A stretch of 6,164 nt of DNA from Clostridiales bacterium (GTDB lineage: Bacteria; Bacillota; Clostridia; Oscillospirales; Acutalibacteraceae), in assembly GCA_019415925.1 (NCBI GenBank), contig DXYG01000106.1:1-6164 (forward strand), read 5' to 3'. Position 1 is the first letter of the stretch, and every line of letters starts with the position of its first letter. The notes below the pieces were generated by a model. That model searched no databases and had not been told where the DNA came from. It worked only from the letters and a program-made list of their open reading frames with translations. This document shows positions 1 through 6,119 of this stretch, one piece after another. A program made the position numbers and the translations under genes.

Positions 1-23
1 CGTCAGATGTGTATAAGAGACAG
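1..23 (+). other. Nextera/Tn5 sequencing adapter remnant (not genomic)
   Basis: Bases 5-23 read AGATGTGTATAAGAGACAG, the 19-bp Tn5 mosaic end used in Illumina Nextera libraries. The four preceding bases, CGTC, match the adjoining part of the Nextera read-1 adapter. This is library-preparation sequence left at the end of an assembled contig. Genomic sequence starts at about base 24, and the contig cannot be trusted to continue naturally to the left. A natural Tn5 copy is very unlikely because no other part of the transposon follows. Confidence 0.97.
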
Positions 24-148
24 ATTTGGTACTAAGAATATTGTAAAAGAAAAGATTATTCTTATTTTACGGGATGCCGCACAGGATTGCCCCTGCCGTT
101 CGCTGAAAATCTGTCATTTAATTCATTCCGCTCCTCGTACTCTATACT

Positions 149-181
149 AAAAACAGCCCGTATAATTGCATACGGACTGTT
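149..181 (-). terminator. Rho-independent terminator after the membrane-protein gene
   Basis: Read on the minus strand, a 12-bp stem is formed by AACAGTCCGTAT (181-170) and ATACGGGCTGTT (163-152), with a 6-nt loop. It runs into a tract of five T (153-149). The stem is fully paired only as minus-strand RNA, where one position is a U-G wobble. In plus-strand RNA that position is a C-A mismatch, which favours a leftward terminator. It begins 9 bases past the stop codon of the 191-1036 gene and so closes the leftward transcription unit. Confidence 0.88.
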
Positions 182-190
182 AATTTTAAA

Positions 191-1036
191 TTATTTATAG
201 CGTTTTCCGCCGTTTTTATAGCGGGTGCCGTTTGAAGATTTCGGAAGCTTAACGTCGGCAGTATCATATTTTCTGCTCTTGTCAATCTTCTTTTTCTCGG
301 TTTTTTCGTCCTTGTAACCGTCGTCATAGTCACTTGAAGAACGGTATCTGCCGTTTCCTGCACCTGCGTAGGCATACTGCTTTCCGCTAAGACCGCCCGA
401 TAACTTTTTATGCTTGCTGACAGATGAAATTATTACATAAGCAATTCCGGCTGCACTGAGCGCAAGACAGGCAATACCGGTGTAGAGCATCCATTCACCG
501 TTGTCGCCGAGGCTGTCGTTATTTTTAATAAAACCGAAGTCGTCGGAATCGTTTTCACTGCCTTGGCCGGCATTTTTCAGACTTGCTGAAATATCCTTCC
601 AGTCGTTGTTTGACAGAACGCTGTCATCAATTTTGCGGTTGGAATCATAAAGAGGTGCCGAGGGAGCGGTGCTTGCTGGCGGAACATAGCTCTGACCGCC
701 GCCGACATAGAACTCGGAGCTTTCGCCGCCGTTGTCGCTTTCATAATATATCTGGCTGCTGTCTGAGTTGTAATCGGGCTCTTCAGGCTCGTAGTACGGA
801 GCTTCTGTTTCGGGCTCGTAATAGGGAGCCTCGGTTTCAGGTTCAACATACGGAGGTTCCGTTTCGGGTTCAACATAAGGCGGGTCAGTTTCAACAACTG
901 CCGGAGGGTCGGTGACTACTACATCGTCGTCAATGCCGTCTCCGTCCAAATCAACTGCATAAGCAGTAATTGTGAATATTGAAAAGCATAAAACAATTGA
1001 TAACAGAGCTGTAATAAGTTTATTTTTTCTGCTCAT
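191..1036 (-). CDS. Exported single-pass membrane protein, acidic Pro/Tyr repeat region, unknown function
   Basis: The 281-residue product is not a family I recognise. Residues 1-27 form a signal peptide: basic start SRKNK, a hydrophobic core, and a likely cut after AYA. The mature end begins with DLDGDGIDDD (29-38), which resembles a DxDxDG calcium-binding loop but lacks an acidic residue at loop position 12. Residues 50-85 are four tandem 9-residue units of the type TExPYxEPE. A low-complexity Ser/Asn/Gly/Tyr stretch follows to about 180. A transmembrane helix (about 183-206) is followed by KHKK and a roughly 74-residue basic Lys/Tyr/Gly tail. This predicts an acidic outer part and a basic cytoplasmic tail. 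There is no LPXTG sorting motif, and the helix is internal. The ATG is supported by AAAGGAG 5 nt upstream (1042-1048). The gene starts 33 bp after the lipoprotein gene and shares its transcript; a strong terminator follows. The reading frame is sound, but the function is open. Confidence 0.88.
   Translation of the reverse strand: MSRKNKLITALLSIVLCFSIFTITAYAVDLDGDGIDDDVVVTDPPAVVETDPPYVEPETEPPYVEPETEAPYYEPETEAPYYEPEEPDYNSDSSQIYYESDNGGESSEFYVGGGQSYVPPASTAPSAPLYDSNRKIDDSVLSNNDWKDISASLKNAGQGSENDSDDFGFIKNNDSLGDNGEWMLYTGIACLALSAAGIAYVIISSVSKHKKLSGGLSGKQYAYAGAGNGRYRSSSDYDDGYKDEKTEKKKIDKSRKYDTADVKLPKSSNGTRYKNGGKRYK
782..889 (-). repeat. Four tandem 27-bp coding repeats (9-residue TExPYxEPE units)
   Basis: Four in-frame 27-bp units encode TDPPYVEPE, TEPPYVEPE, TEAPYYEPE and TEAPYYEPE (residues 50-85). 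A degenerate 8-residue unit, TDPPAVVE, lies just before them and a partial EEPDY just after. The last two units are identical in protein but differ at some third codon positions, so they are not a very recent duplication. The array makes a strongly acidic, proline-spaced, tyrosine-bearing stalk outside the membrane. Copy number could vary between strains by recombination or slippage. Confidence 0.85.
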
Positions 1037-1069
1037 ACAAACTCCTTTCCCCGAAATAATATTTCAGAT

Positions 1070-2248
1070 TTATTCTTTGTTTGTTTCGCTGGTTTCTGCT
1101 GCTGTGGTCGGCTCAACGGGAACAAAGAACATTTTAGGTTCGTACTTATCGATAGTCGAGGTGTTTTCTTCGTAGTCAAGCGACTTTGTCAGTTCTTCAA
1201 TGTAGTCAGCGAATTCATCACCCTTCATTGAAGAAATGAGATTTGCCTTTTTGGTTTTATCTGCAATATAGTCCTTTACAGCGTCTTTGATGTTTCTCTT
1301 GTAGATAAAGTAGTAAACTGCGTTTTCACCGCTGCCTACCTTTACTGCTGTTGCTTTCTTGTTGTCAAGCTTTTCAAGAGCTTCCTTAACCTCGTCACCG
1401 AGAGAGCTGTTCTCAAGATTCTCAATGTTTGAGGTTGCAGGGTCAGACTCAATATCGTTTGCCTTCATATAAGCTTCAAGAACATCGTCGTACGATTTAC
1501 CGTTGTTAACGTCCTTAACGTAGCCGTCAATCTCGTCGGTAACCTTTTTAGCTTCCTCGTCGGACATTGCAACGTTTGTTGACTGTCCTGCTTCGTCTGT
1601 TGAAGCGTTGTAGAGGTTTACGGTGAAGTAGCTGTAGTCAGTGTAGTTTTCGTTAAAATACTTTGTAAGCTCTTCGTCGGAAACTTCCTTTGAGCCGCCT
1701 TCCTTGTAGAGCTTGTCAAAGAGTGCCTGATACTTAACGCTGTACTCAGTTGAGCAGTAGCGGAAACTTTCAAAAGAAATACCATAGGGCTCTAAATCGT
1801 CCTTCATAGGCATAACGTAGCCGTAGTCTGCATACTGACCTACATTCCAGTAGGTTTCAGCCTGCTCGTCGGCAGAAGCGAGCGAAATATCGATGTTTTC
1901 TTTTTCAATCTGTTCATCAAGAACGAGGTAGCATAAGCACATAAGCTTTGCCTGATCCTTAATCCATTTGCTTGCAACTTCCTTTTTACCGTCATCGTCG
2001 GTAATTTCCATTTCAAGCCAGCTGTCCTTTGATTCGTCATAATCGTCAAGCTTCTGAGCATATGACTTTGCCTGCTGATAAGCAGTATTGAGAGAATAGA
2101 TATAAACACCGATTGCAAGCTCCTTGTCGCCTGACTTGTATGACCATTCCTTATTAAGACTCATCGGAGTACATCCCGAAACAATCAAGACAGAAAAAAT
2201 CATTACTACTGCCATCAGGAACGAACCGATTTTTACATTTGGTTTCAT
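1070..2248 (-). CDS. SurA/PrsA-like exported lipoprotein, putative foldase or chaperone
   Basis: The 392-residue protein has a lipoprotein signal peptide: basic N-terminus, hydrophobic core (about 9-23) and lipobox VSGC with the lipidated cysteine at 26. It should be anchored on the outer face of the cytoplasmic membrane. A helical, Tyr/Lys/Glu-rich N-terminal part (about 40-185) is followed by SDEELTKYFNENY (190-202), typical of the helix joining the SurA N domain to the parvulin domain. A region laid out like a PpiC domain follows (about 205-320). A charged helix and a low-complexity Thr/Glu tail end the protein. No histidine occurs anywhere, so the histidines of active parvulins are absent; I infer chaperone activity rather than prolyl isomerisation. 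The ATG is chosen because it gives a full signal peptide. AAGGA (2261-2265) lies 12 nt upstream, which is longer than usual. mfd is upstream and an exported membrane protein is downstream. The lipoprotein call is firm; the family is moderately sure. Confidence 0.85.
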   Translation of the reverse strand: MKPNVKIGSFLMAVVMIFSVLIVSGCTPMSLNKEWSYKSGDKELAIGVYIYSLNTAYQQAKSYAQKLDDYDESKDSWLEMEITDDDGKKEVASKWIKDQAKLMCLCYLVLDEQIEKENIDISLASADEQAETYWNVGQYADYGYVMPMKDDLEPYGISFESFRYCSTEYSVKYQALFDKLYKEGGSKEVSDEELTKYFNENYTDYSYFTVNLYNASTDEAGQSTNVAMSDEEAKKVTDEIDGYVKDVNNGKSYDDVLEAYMKANDIESDPATSNIENLENSSLGDEVKEALEKLDNKKATAVKVGSGENAVYYFIYKRNIKDAVKDYIADKTKKANLISSMKGDEFADYIEELTKSLDYEENTSTIDKYEPKMFFVPVEPTTAAETSETNKE

Positions 2249-2282
2249 ATTAGTATACCGTCCTTACTTAAATTAGCATTGT

Positions 2283-2310
2283 GCATACGAGAAACACTTT
2301 CACAGTATGC
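2283..2310 (-). other. Hairpin in the 5' leader of the lipoprotein gene
   Basis: On the minus strand, GCATAC (2310-2305) pairs with GTATGC (2288-2283). Inside it, GAAA (2301-2298 side) can pair with TTTC (2294-2291 side) across a 3-nt loop, with a small 3/2 internal bulge between the two stems. It begins a few bases after the start expected from the promoter at 2321-2349, so it would sit at the very 5' end of the mRNA. It could protect the message from decay or bind a protein. It has no T tract, so it is not a terminator. Confidence 0.5.
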
Positions 2311-2320
2311 GTACTTTATA

Positions 2321-2349
2321 AGTATACACAAAAAAAAAGTAATTGTCTA
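2321..2349 (-). promoter_or_regulatory. Housekeeping-type promoter for the lipoprotein gene
   Basis: On the minus strand, TAGACA (2349-2344) and TATACT (2326-2321) are separated by exactly 17 bp, and each matches the sigma-A consensus at 5 of 6 positions. The region upstream of the -35 (about 2350-2380) is made of A and T tracts and could act as an UP element. The spacer contains nine consecutive T (2338-2330). Transcription should begin near 2314, giving a leader of about 65 nt that includes the hairpin at 2283-2310. The downstream membrane-protein gene would be read from the same promoter. Confidence 0.72.
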
Positions 2350-2421
2350 TATTTTATTGAAAATTTATCGAAAATATTTTGAAATAAAGCCGAAAAGCGT
2401 TGAATTTTCTTTTTTCGTTTC

Positions 2422-5400
2422 CTAAACCTTAAATATTTTTTTGAGCATATCGAGCGAGGAAATGCCCTCTCTGCATTTAACCGAAAGATACGGCTTTGTG
2501 CCTGAACAAAGCATTGCCTTGCCGTTGAGTGCGATAAGCAAATCTGCAACCTCGGGAGATTTGATTTCCTTAACGTAGAGCAGAAGTGAATTTTCGTTCT
2601 GCCGTATTTCGTAAATTCCCATTGAATAGGCTTTGTTTCTTATAAGTGCAATGTCAATAAGTCCCAGTACCGACTGCGGAATTTCGCCGAAACGGTCACG
2701 CAGTTCGTCTTTTACGTCGTCGCTGTCCTCAATATTTCTTATGTCTGCAATTCTGCGGTAAACGTCAAGACGCAGAGTAAGGCTTTCAACATAGCTTTCG
2801 GGAATGTGAGCGTCAACTGAAATGTCGATAAGACAGTCGAGATCCTTGGTTTTGGGAGTTTCTCCACGCTCCTCGCTTACAGCTTCGCCGAGAAGCTTAA
2901 GATACATATCGTAGCCGACTGACTCCATATGACCGTGCTGCTGAGCGCCCATAATGTTGCCTGCGCCACGCAGTTCAAGGTCACGCATCGCAATTTTGAA
3001 TCCGCTGCCGAATTCGGTAAATTCCCTGATTGCAGCAAGACGCTTCTGCTGGATTTCCGTAAGTACCTTGTTGCGCCTGAATGTAAAATAGGCATAGGCA
3101 CGCCTTGAACTTCTGCCGACACGTCCTCTGAGCTGATGCAGCTGTGAAAGTCCCATACAGTCGGCGTTTTCTATAATAAGGGTGTTTGCGTTCGGCAAAT
3201 CCACACCCGTTTCTATTATAGTAGTGCAGACAAGAACGTCGACTTCCTGTTCAAGCATTTTGCGCCATACTTCGCTTAACTCGTTTTCTTTCATCTTGCC
3301 GTGACCTATTGCAATTTTTGCCTCGGGTACGGCTTCAAGAATTTTGTTTGCCTTCGACTCAATTGTTTCAACGTTGTTGTGCAGGTAGAAAACCTGTCCG
3401 CCTCTGCGCAGTTCACGTCTTATCGCCTCGTTGATTACTGCGTCGTCGTGTTCAAGCACGTAGGTCTGTACGGGCTGGCGGTTCTGGGGCGCTTCTTCGA
3501 TTACACTCATATCACGCAGTCCGCTCATAGCCATATTAAGTGTTCTCGGAATAGGCGTTGCCGAGAGCGTGAGAACATCTACATTTTTGCAAAGCTCCTT
3601 GAAACGCTCCTTTTGCGCAACACCGAAACGCTGTTCCTCGTCAATGATTGCAAGTCCGAGGTCACGGAATTCAACGTCCTTCTGTACAAGTCTGTGAGTT
3701 CCGATAATCATATCAACTTCGCCACGCTTGAGCTTTTTAAGAATTTCCTTCTGCTGTTTGGGCGTGCGAAAGCGTGAGAGCAGTTCAACTCTTATCGGGT
3801 ATCCCTCAAAACGCTTGGTAACGGTCTGGTAGTGCTGCCACGCAAGAATGGTGGTAGGGCAGAGAAGAGCACATTGCTTTGAGTCGGCAACGCACTTGAA
3901 AGCCGCACGCAGAGCAACCTCGGTTTTGCCGAAGCCTACGTCACCGCAGAGAAGTCTGTCCATAGGTGCTGTGCGCTCCATATCGTGCTTGATTTCCTCA
4001 CAACAGCGGAGCTGGTCGGGTGTTTCCTCGTATTCAAAGCTCGCCTCAAAATCCCTCTGCCACTCGTTGTCGCCCGAAAAGGCATATCCCTTTGCCTTCA
4101 TTCGTGCGGAGTAAAGAGCGATAAGCTCCTTTGCAATATCTTTGACCGAGGTTTTAACCCTTGCCTTTGCTTTCTGCCAGTCCTGCGAGCCGAGTCGACT
4201 CAGCTTTACGCTTGAATTTTCGCGTGGGCCAATGTATTTTGCCACCATATCAAGCTGTGTTACGGGAACGTAAAGCACGTCGCCTTTTGCATAGTCAATT
4301 TTTATGTAGTCCTTTGTGATTCCGTGAGTGTCAATTTTGCGTATTCCGCCGAAAACTCCGATACCGTGTACGTTGTGAACAACGTAGTCGCCGACGGAAA
4401 GCTCCGAAAGACTGTAGATTTCCTGACCGTTTTTGGGCTTTTTATGCTTTTTCTTTTCGGGCGTATAAGCAGTCTGTCCGTAAGTTATAAGGAAGAATTT
4501 TTCACCGGGGAATTCAAAGCCTGCGCTTAACGCACCTGTTAATATATATATACCTCCTGCTTTTGCCTCGTCAAGGCTGTCGCAAAGCTGAGCAGGAAAA
4601 CCGTCGTTTCGCAGGCTGTCGCAGAGATTTTTAGCCGACTTGTCCGTACCGGCAAGGATAACTCCTCGGATCTGCGGAGTAAAAAGTCCCTCTAAATCTT
4701 CCGCAAGCTGTTTGTAAGAGCCGTTCCAGCGGTTGAGCTGTTTTGAAGAAAAGCTGATAATATCCGACAGATTAATCGGAATACTGCCGTGAACGAAGTT
4801 TTCAAGAACAATTGTTCCGTGTGCGTTGAAAATATCGATACATTCGTTAAAGGTGAGCGTAAAGCGGTCAAAGCCTCTGCAAAGAACGCCGTCCTCAAAG
4901 CCCTGCTTGAGAGCCTCGGTGTTCTGAAAATCCATAGCCTTTCCTCGGTCGCTGATGTTGCCGAACTCAGAAGTGAAGAACAGAGTGTCACGGCTGAAAT
5001 AGTCAAAAAGACATTCAGGCTTGTCGTAAATCTGACCGATAAATTTGTCTGCGTTTGCAATTTGTGCACCGCTTCTGATTAGCTCTGCCTCTGAAAACAG
5101 TTTTTCCTTTGCCTTTGCGCTGTTTTTTGAGCGGAGAAGATTTGCCTTGTGAACGATTTTGTCGGCAAGTGCATCCTTGTCCTCAATTATAATTTCCGTC
5201 GAGGGAGTGAGCTTGATTTTGCCTGCCTTTTTAAAACGTCGCTGTGTTTCAAGGTCAAAGTAACTCAAATCGGTAATTTCATCGCCCCAGAATTCTGCTC
5301 TGACAGGATATTCGGAGTCAGGCATAAAGAAATCGAGAATACCGCCTCTCAGCGAAAACTGACCGTTGCCGTCAACAGCGTCAAAGCGTTCATAGCCGAG

Positions 5401-5880
5401 CAAGGTAAGCGAACGGACAGCCTTTTCAAGCGGAATTTCCTTGCCCTCCTCAAAAACGATTGTCGATTCCTCCAAGACCTTTTTCGGTACTGTGAGCTGG
5501 CTTGCGGCATCAATGCAGGAAATTACGACGTCGCAGTCGTTCTCAATGAGTTTAAGAAGAACCTTAAGCCTTGCGTGCTCATATTCGTGCGACTTGCTCT
5601 GAAAGTCGAGAAAATTGTAGTCACGCACGGGATAGACGCAGGCTTTAAGTCCCATACTGCAAAGGTCGTTGCAGAGCGTCTGCGCTTCCTTTTCGTCGGG
5701 GGCAACACAAAAAGCCGTGACGCCCTTAAGGCGGCACAGCGCATAGATTACATTTGCTTTGTTGATTGTCGAAAGTCCCGAAACGCAAAGTGATTTGCCT
5801 GTTTTAGCGTTGCTCAACAGCGACTTGAAAGCAGGAGCGTTTTTCAGAATATCGACAAGAAAATTCATTTTATCGGTCAT
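2422..5880 (-). CDS. mfd: Transcription-repair coupling factor Mfd (complete)
   Basis: Mfd is a cytoplasmic ATP-driven DNA translocase. It binds RNA polymerase stalled at a lesion, pushes it off the DNA and recruits UvrA for nucleotide excision repair. The 1152 residues match the usual length. Domains in order: a UvrB-like N-terminal module (about 1-330, including VYPVRDYNFLD at 83-92 and RGGILDFF at 178-185), a linker, the RNA polymerase interaction domain (VGDYVVHNVHGIGVF, 496-510), a RecG-like SF2 motor, and the C-terminal autoinhibitory domain (about 1010-1130). The motor shows Walker A GDVGFGKT (646-653), motif II DEEQ (747-750), motif III SATPIPRT (773-780), TTIIETGVDLPNANT (886-900) and motif VI QLHQLRGRVGRS (913-924). 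All catalytic motifs are intact and there is no frameshift. The start is supported by AAGGA (5888-5892) 7 nt upstream. The next ATG (residue 5) would be too far from it. In many Firmicutes pth lies just upstream of mfd; here no pth is visible, only a repeat region. Confidence 0.99.
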   Translation of the reverse strand: MTDKMNFLVDILKNAPAFKSLLSNAKTGKSLCVSGLSTINKANVIYALCRLKGVTAFCVAPDEKEAQTLCNDLCSMGLKACVYPVRDYNFLDFQSKSHEYEHARLKVLLKLIENDCDVVISCIDAASQLTVPKKVLEESTIVFEEGKEIPLEKAVRSLTLLGYERFDAVDGNGQFSLRGGILDFFMPDSEYPVRAEFWGDEITDLSYFDLETQRRFKKAGKIKLTPSTEIIIEDKDALADKIVHKANLLRSKNSAKAKEKLFSEAELIRSGAQIANADKFIGQIYDKPECLFDYFSRDTLFFTSEFGNISDRGKAMDFQNTEALKQGFEDGVLCRGFDRFTLTFNECIDIFNAHGTIVLENFVHGSIPINLSDIISFSSKQLNRWNGSYKQLAEDLEGLFTPQIRGVILAGTDKSAKNLCDSLRNDGFPAQLCDSLDEAKAGGIYILTGALSAGFEFPGEKFFLITYGQTAYTPEKKKHKKPKNGQEIYSLSELSVGDYVVHNVHGIGVFGGIRKIDTHGITKDYIKIDYAKGDVLYVPVTQLDMVAKYIGPRENSSVKLSRLGSQDWQKAKARVKTSVKDIAKELIALYSARMKAKGYAFSGDNEWQRDFEASFEYEETPDQLRCCEEIKHDMERTAPMDRLLCGDVGFGKTEVALRAAFKCVADSKQCALLCPTTILAWQHYQTVTKRFEGYPIRVELLSRFRTPKQQKEILKKLKRGEVDMIIGTHRLVQKDVEFRDLGLAIIDEEQRFGVAQKERFKELCKNVDVLTLSATPIPRTLNMAMSGLRDMSVIEEAPQNRQPVQTYVLEHDDAVINEAIRRELRRGGQVFYLHNNVETIESKANKILEAVPEAKIAIGHGKMKENELSEVWRKMLEQEVDVLVCTTIIETGVDLPNANTLIIENADCMGLSQLHQLRGRVGRSSRRAYAYFTFRRNKVLTEIQQKRLAAIREFTEFGSGFKIAMRDLELRGAGNIMGAQQHGHMESVGYDMYLKLLGEAVSEERGETPKTKDLDCLIDISVDAHIPESYVESLTLRLDVYRRIADIRNIEDSDDVKDELRDRFGEIPQSVLGLIDIALIRNKAYSMGIYEIRQNENSLLLYVKEIKSPEVADLLIALNGKAMLCSGTKPYLSVKCREGISSLDMLKKIFKV

Positions 5881-5943
5881 TTTACTATCCTTGCAATTTG
5901 TTAATTGATAATCGATTTATGGTTATACCTTTAAGTTTGATAA

Positions 5944-5972
5944 ACTATAATTTAGCGGTGGTATTATAGCAA
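5944..5972 (-). promoter_or_regulatory. Candidate mfd promoter(s), two overlapping possibilities
   Basis: Two readings exist on the minus strand. The first is an extended -10, TGCTATAAT (5971-5963), with a perfect TATAAT but no recognisable -35, because that position falls inside the palindromic repeat (about 5986-5991). The second is TTGCTA (5972-5967), 17 bp, TATAGT (5949-5944). Both would start mfd transcription 60-80 bases before its ATG. I prefer the extended -10, but the sequence does not decide between them. Confidence 0.5.
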
Positions 5973-5977
5973 CGTTG

Positions 5978-6062
5978 ACGTAGGGACACGGCGAGCCGTG
6001 TCCACACAAAAATTGCATTGCAATTTTTGTGAATGGGACGTGTGGGAACCCGTCCCCTACGT
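5978..6062. repeat. 85-bp palindrome cluster with inverted ends, MITE-like
   Basis: The ends ACGTAGGG (5978-5985) and CCCTACGT (6055-6062) are perfect 8-bp inverted repeats. Between them lie three palindromes. The first, 5984-6003, has arms GGACACGGC/GCCGTGTCC around GA. The second, 6005-6031, has 13-bp perfect arms around a single T, with centre TTGCATTGCAA. The third, 6035-6056, has arms GGGACG/CGTCCC. It has no reading frame of note. As RNA or single-stranded DNA it would fold into three adjacent hairpins. This looks like a small non-autonomous mobile or REP-type repeat. I recognise the GTAGGGACACGG motif as similar to intergenic repeats of gut Clostridia, but this is recall and not a search result. 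Confidence 0.75.
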
Positions 6063-6068
6063 AAAGGT

Positions 6069-6096
6069 TTGTCAGTCAAAATAATTTTGATATAAT
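6069..6096 (+). promoter_or_regulatory. Rightward promoter with extended -10
   Basis: On the plus strand, TTGTCA (6069-6074, 5 of 6 to consensus) and a perfect TATAAT (6091-6096) are 16 bp apart. TGA precedes the -10 and gives the extended TGn motif. Transcription would start near 6103 and run right, through the second palindrome copy and out of the window, so its target gene is not visible. It lies between the two repeat copies and may belong to the element rather than to a host gene. Confidence 0.55.
6076..6090. promoter_or_regulatory. Perfect 7-1-7 palindrome in the promoter spacer (possible operator)
   Basis: TCAAAAT-A-ATTTTGA is a perfect 15-bp inverted repeat with a one-base centre. 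It fills 15 of the 16 spacer bases between the -35 and -10 of the rightward promoter. The 7-1-7 layout is that of Fur-family boxes, and each half matches the PerR half-site TTATAAT or the Fur half-site TGATAAT at 5 of 7 positions. A repressor bound here would block RNA polymerase. The operator role is inferred. AT-rich palindromes of this size can also occur by chance. Confidence 0.35.
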
Positions 6097-6119
6097 CGGT
6101 TGTGTTTGATAGTCAACAC

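Noticed and set aside
33..68. Plus-strand hairpin TAAGAATA/TATTCTTA (33-40 and 57-64) followed by TTTT
   Set aside because: The 8-bp stem is almost all A/T, with a 16-nt loop and a very short T tract. It lies beside the adapter junction with no plus-strand gene feeding it.
191..1036. Idea that the membrane protein is a sortase-anchored or dockerin protein
   Set aside because: There is no LPXTG-like motif. The hydrophobic helix is followed by 74 residues rather than a short tail. The DLDGDGIDDD segment is a single incomplete loop, not the paired dockerin repeat.
1053..1065. GAAATA-A-TATTTC palindrome between the lipoprotein and membrane-protein genes
   Set aside because: A 6-bp A/T-rich stem with a one-base centre cannot form a stable hairpin, has no T tract, and overlaps the region just before the ribosome binding site. 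It is probably chance.
2252..2257. Second TATACT on the minus strand just before the lipoprotein start codon
   Set aside because: No -35 lies at suitable spacing (the hexamer 17 bp upstream is AATGCT), and transcription from it would leave out the ribosome binding site.
2371..2417. Possible terminator after mfd: CGAAAA/TTTTCG arms (2417-2412 and 2396-2391), and palindrome AAAATATTTT (2371-2380)
   Set aside because: The stem is only 6 bp, A/T-rich, with a 15-nt loop and an interrupted T tract. The second palindrome is pure A/T. Neither is convincing, so no terminator is called.
3301..3777. 158-codon plus-strand open frame inside mfd
   Set aside because: It lies opposite the helicase motifs of Mfd (including SATPIPRT and DEEQ), whose conservation explains the open frame. 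No supporting signals were seen.
5149..5793. 214-codon plus-strand open frame opposite the start of mfd
   Set aside because: It is wholly antisense to the well-conserved Mfd N-terminal module, has no recognisable motif or good ribosome binding site, and its low-complexity composition is what antisense of a real gene gives.
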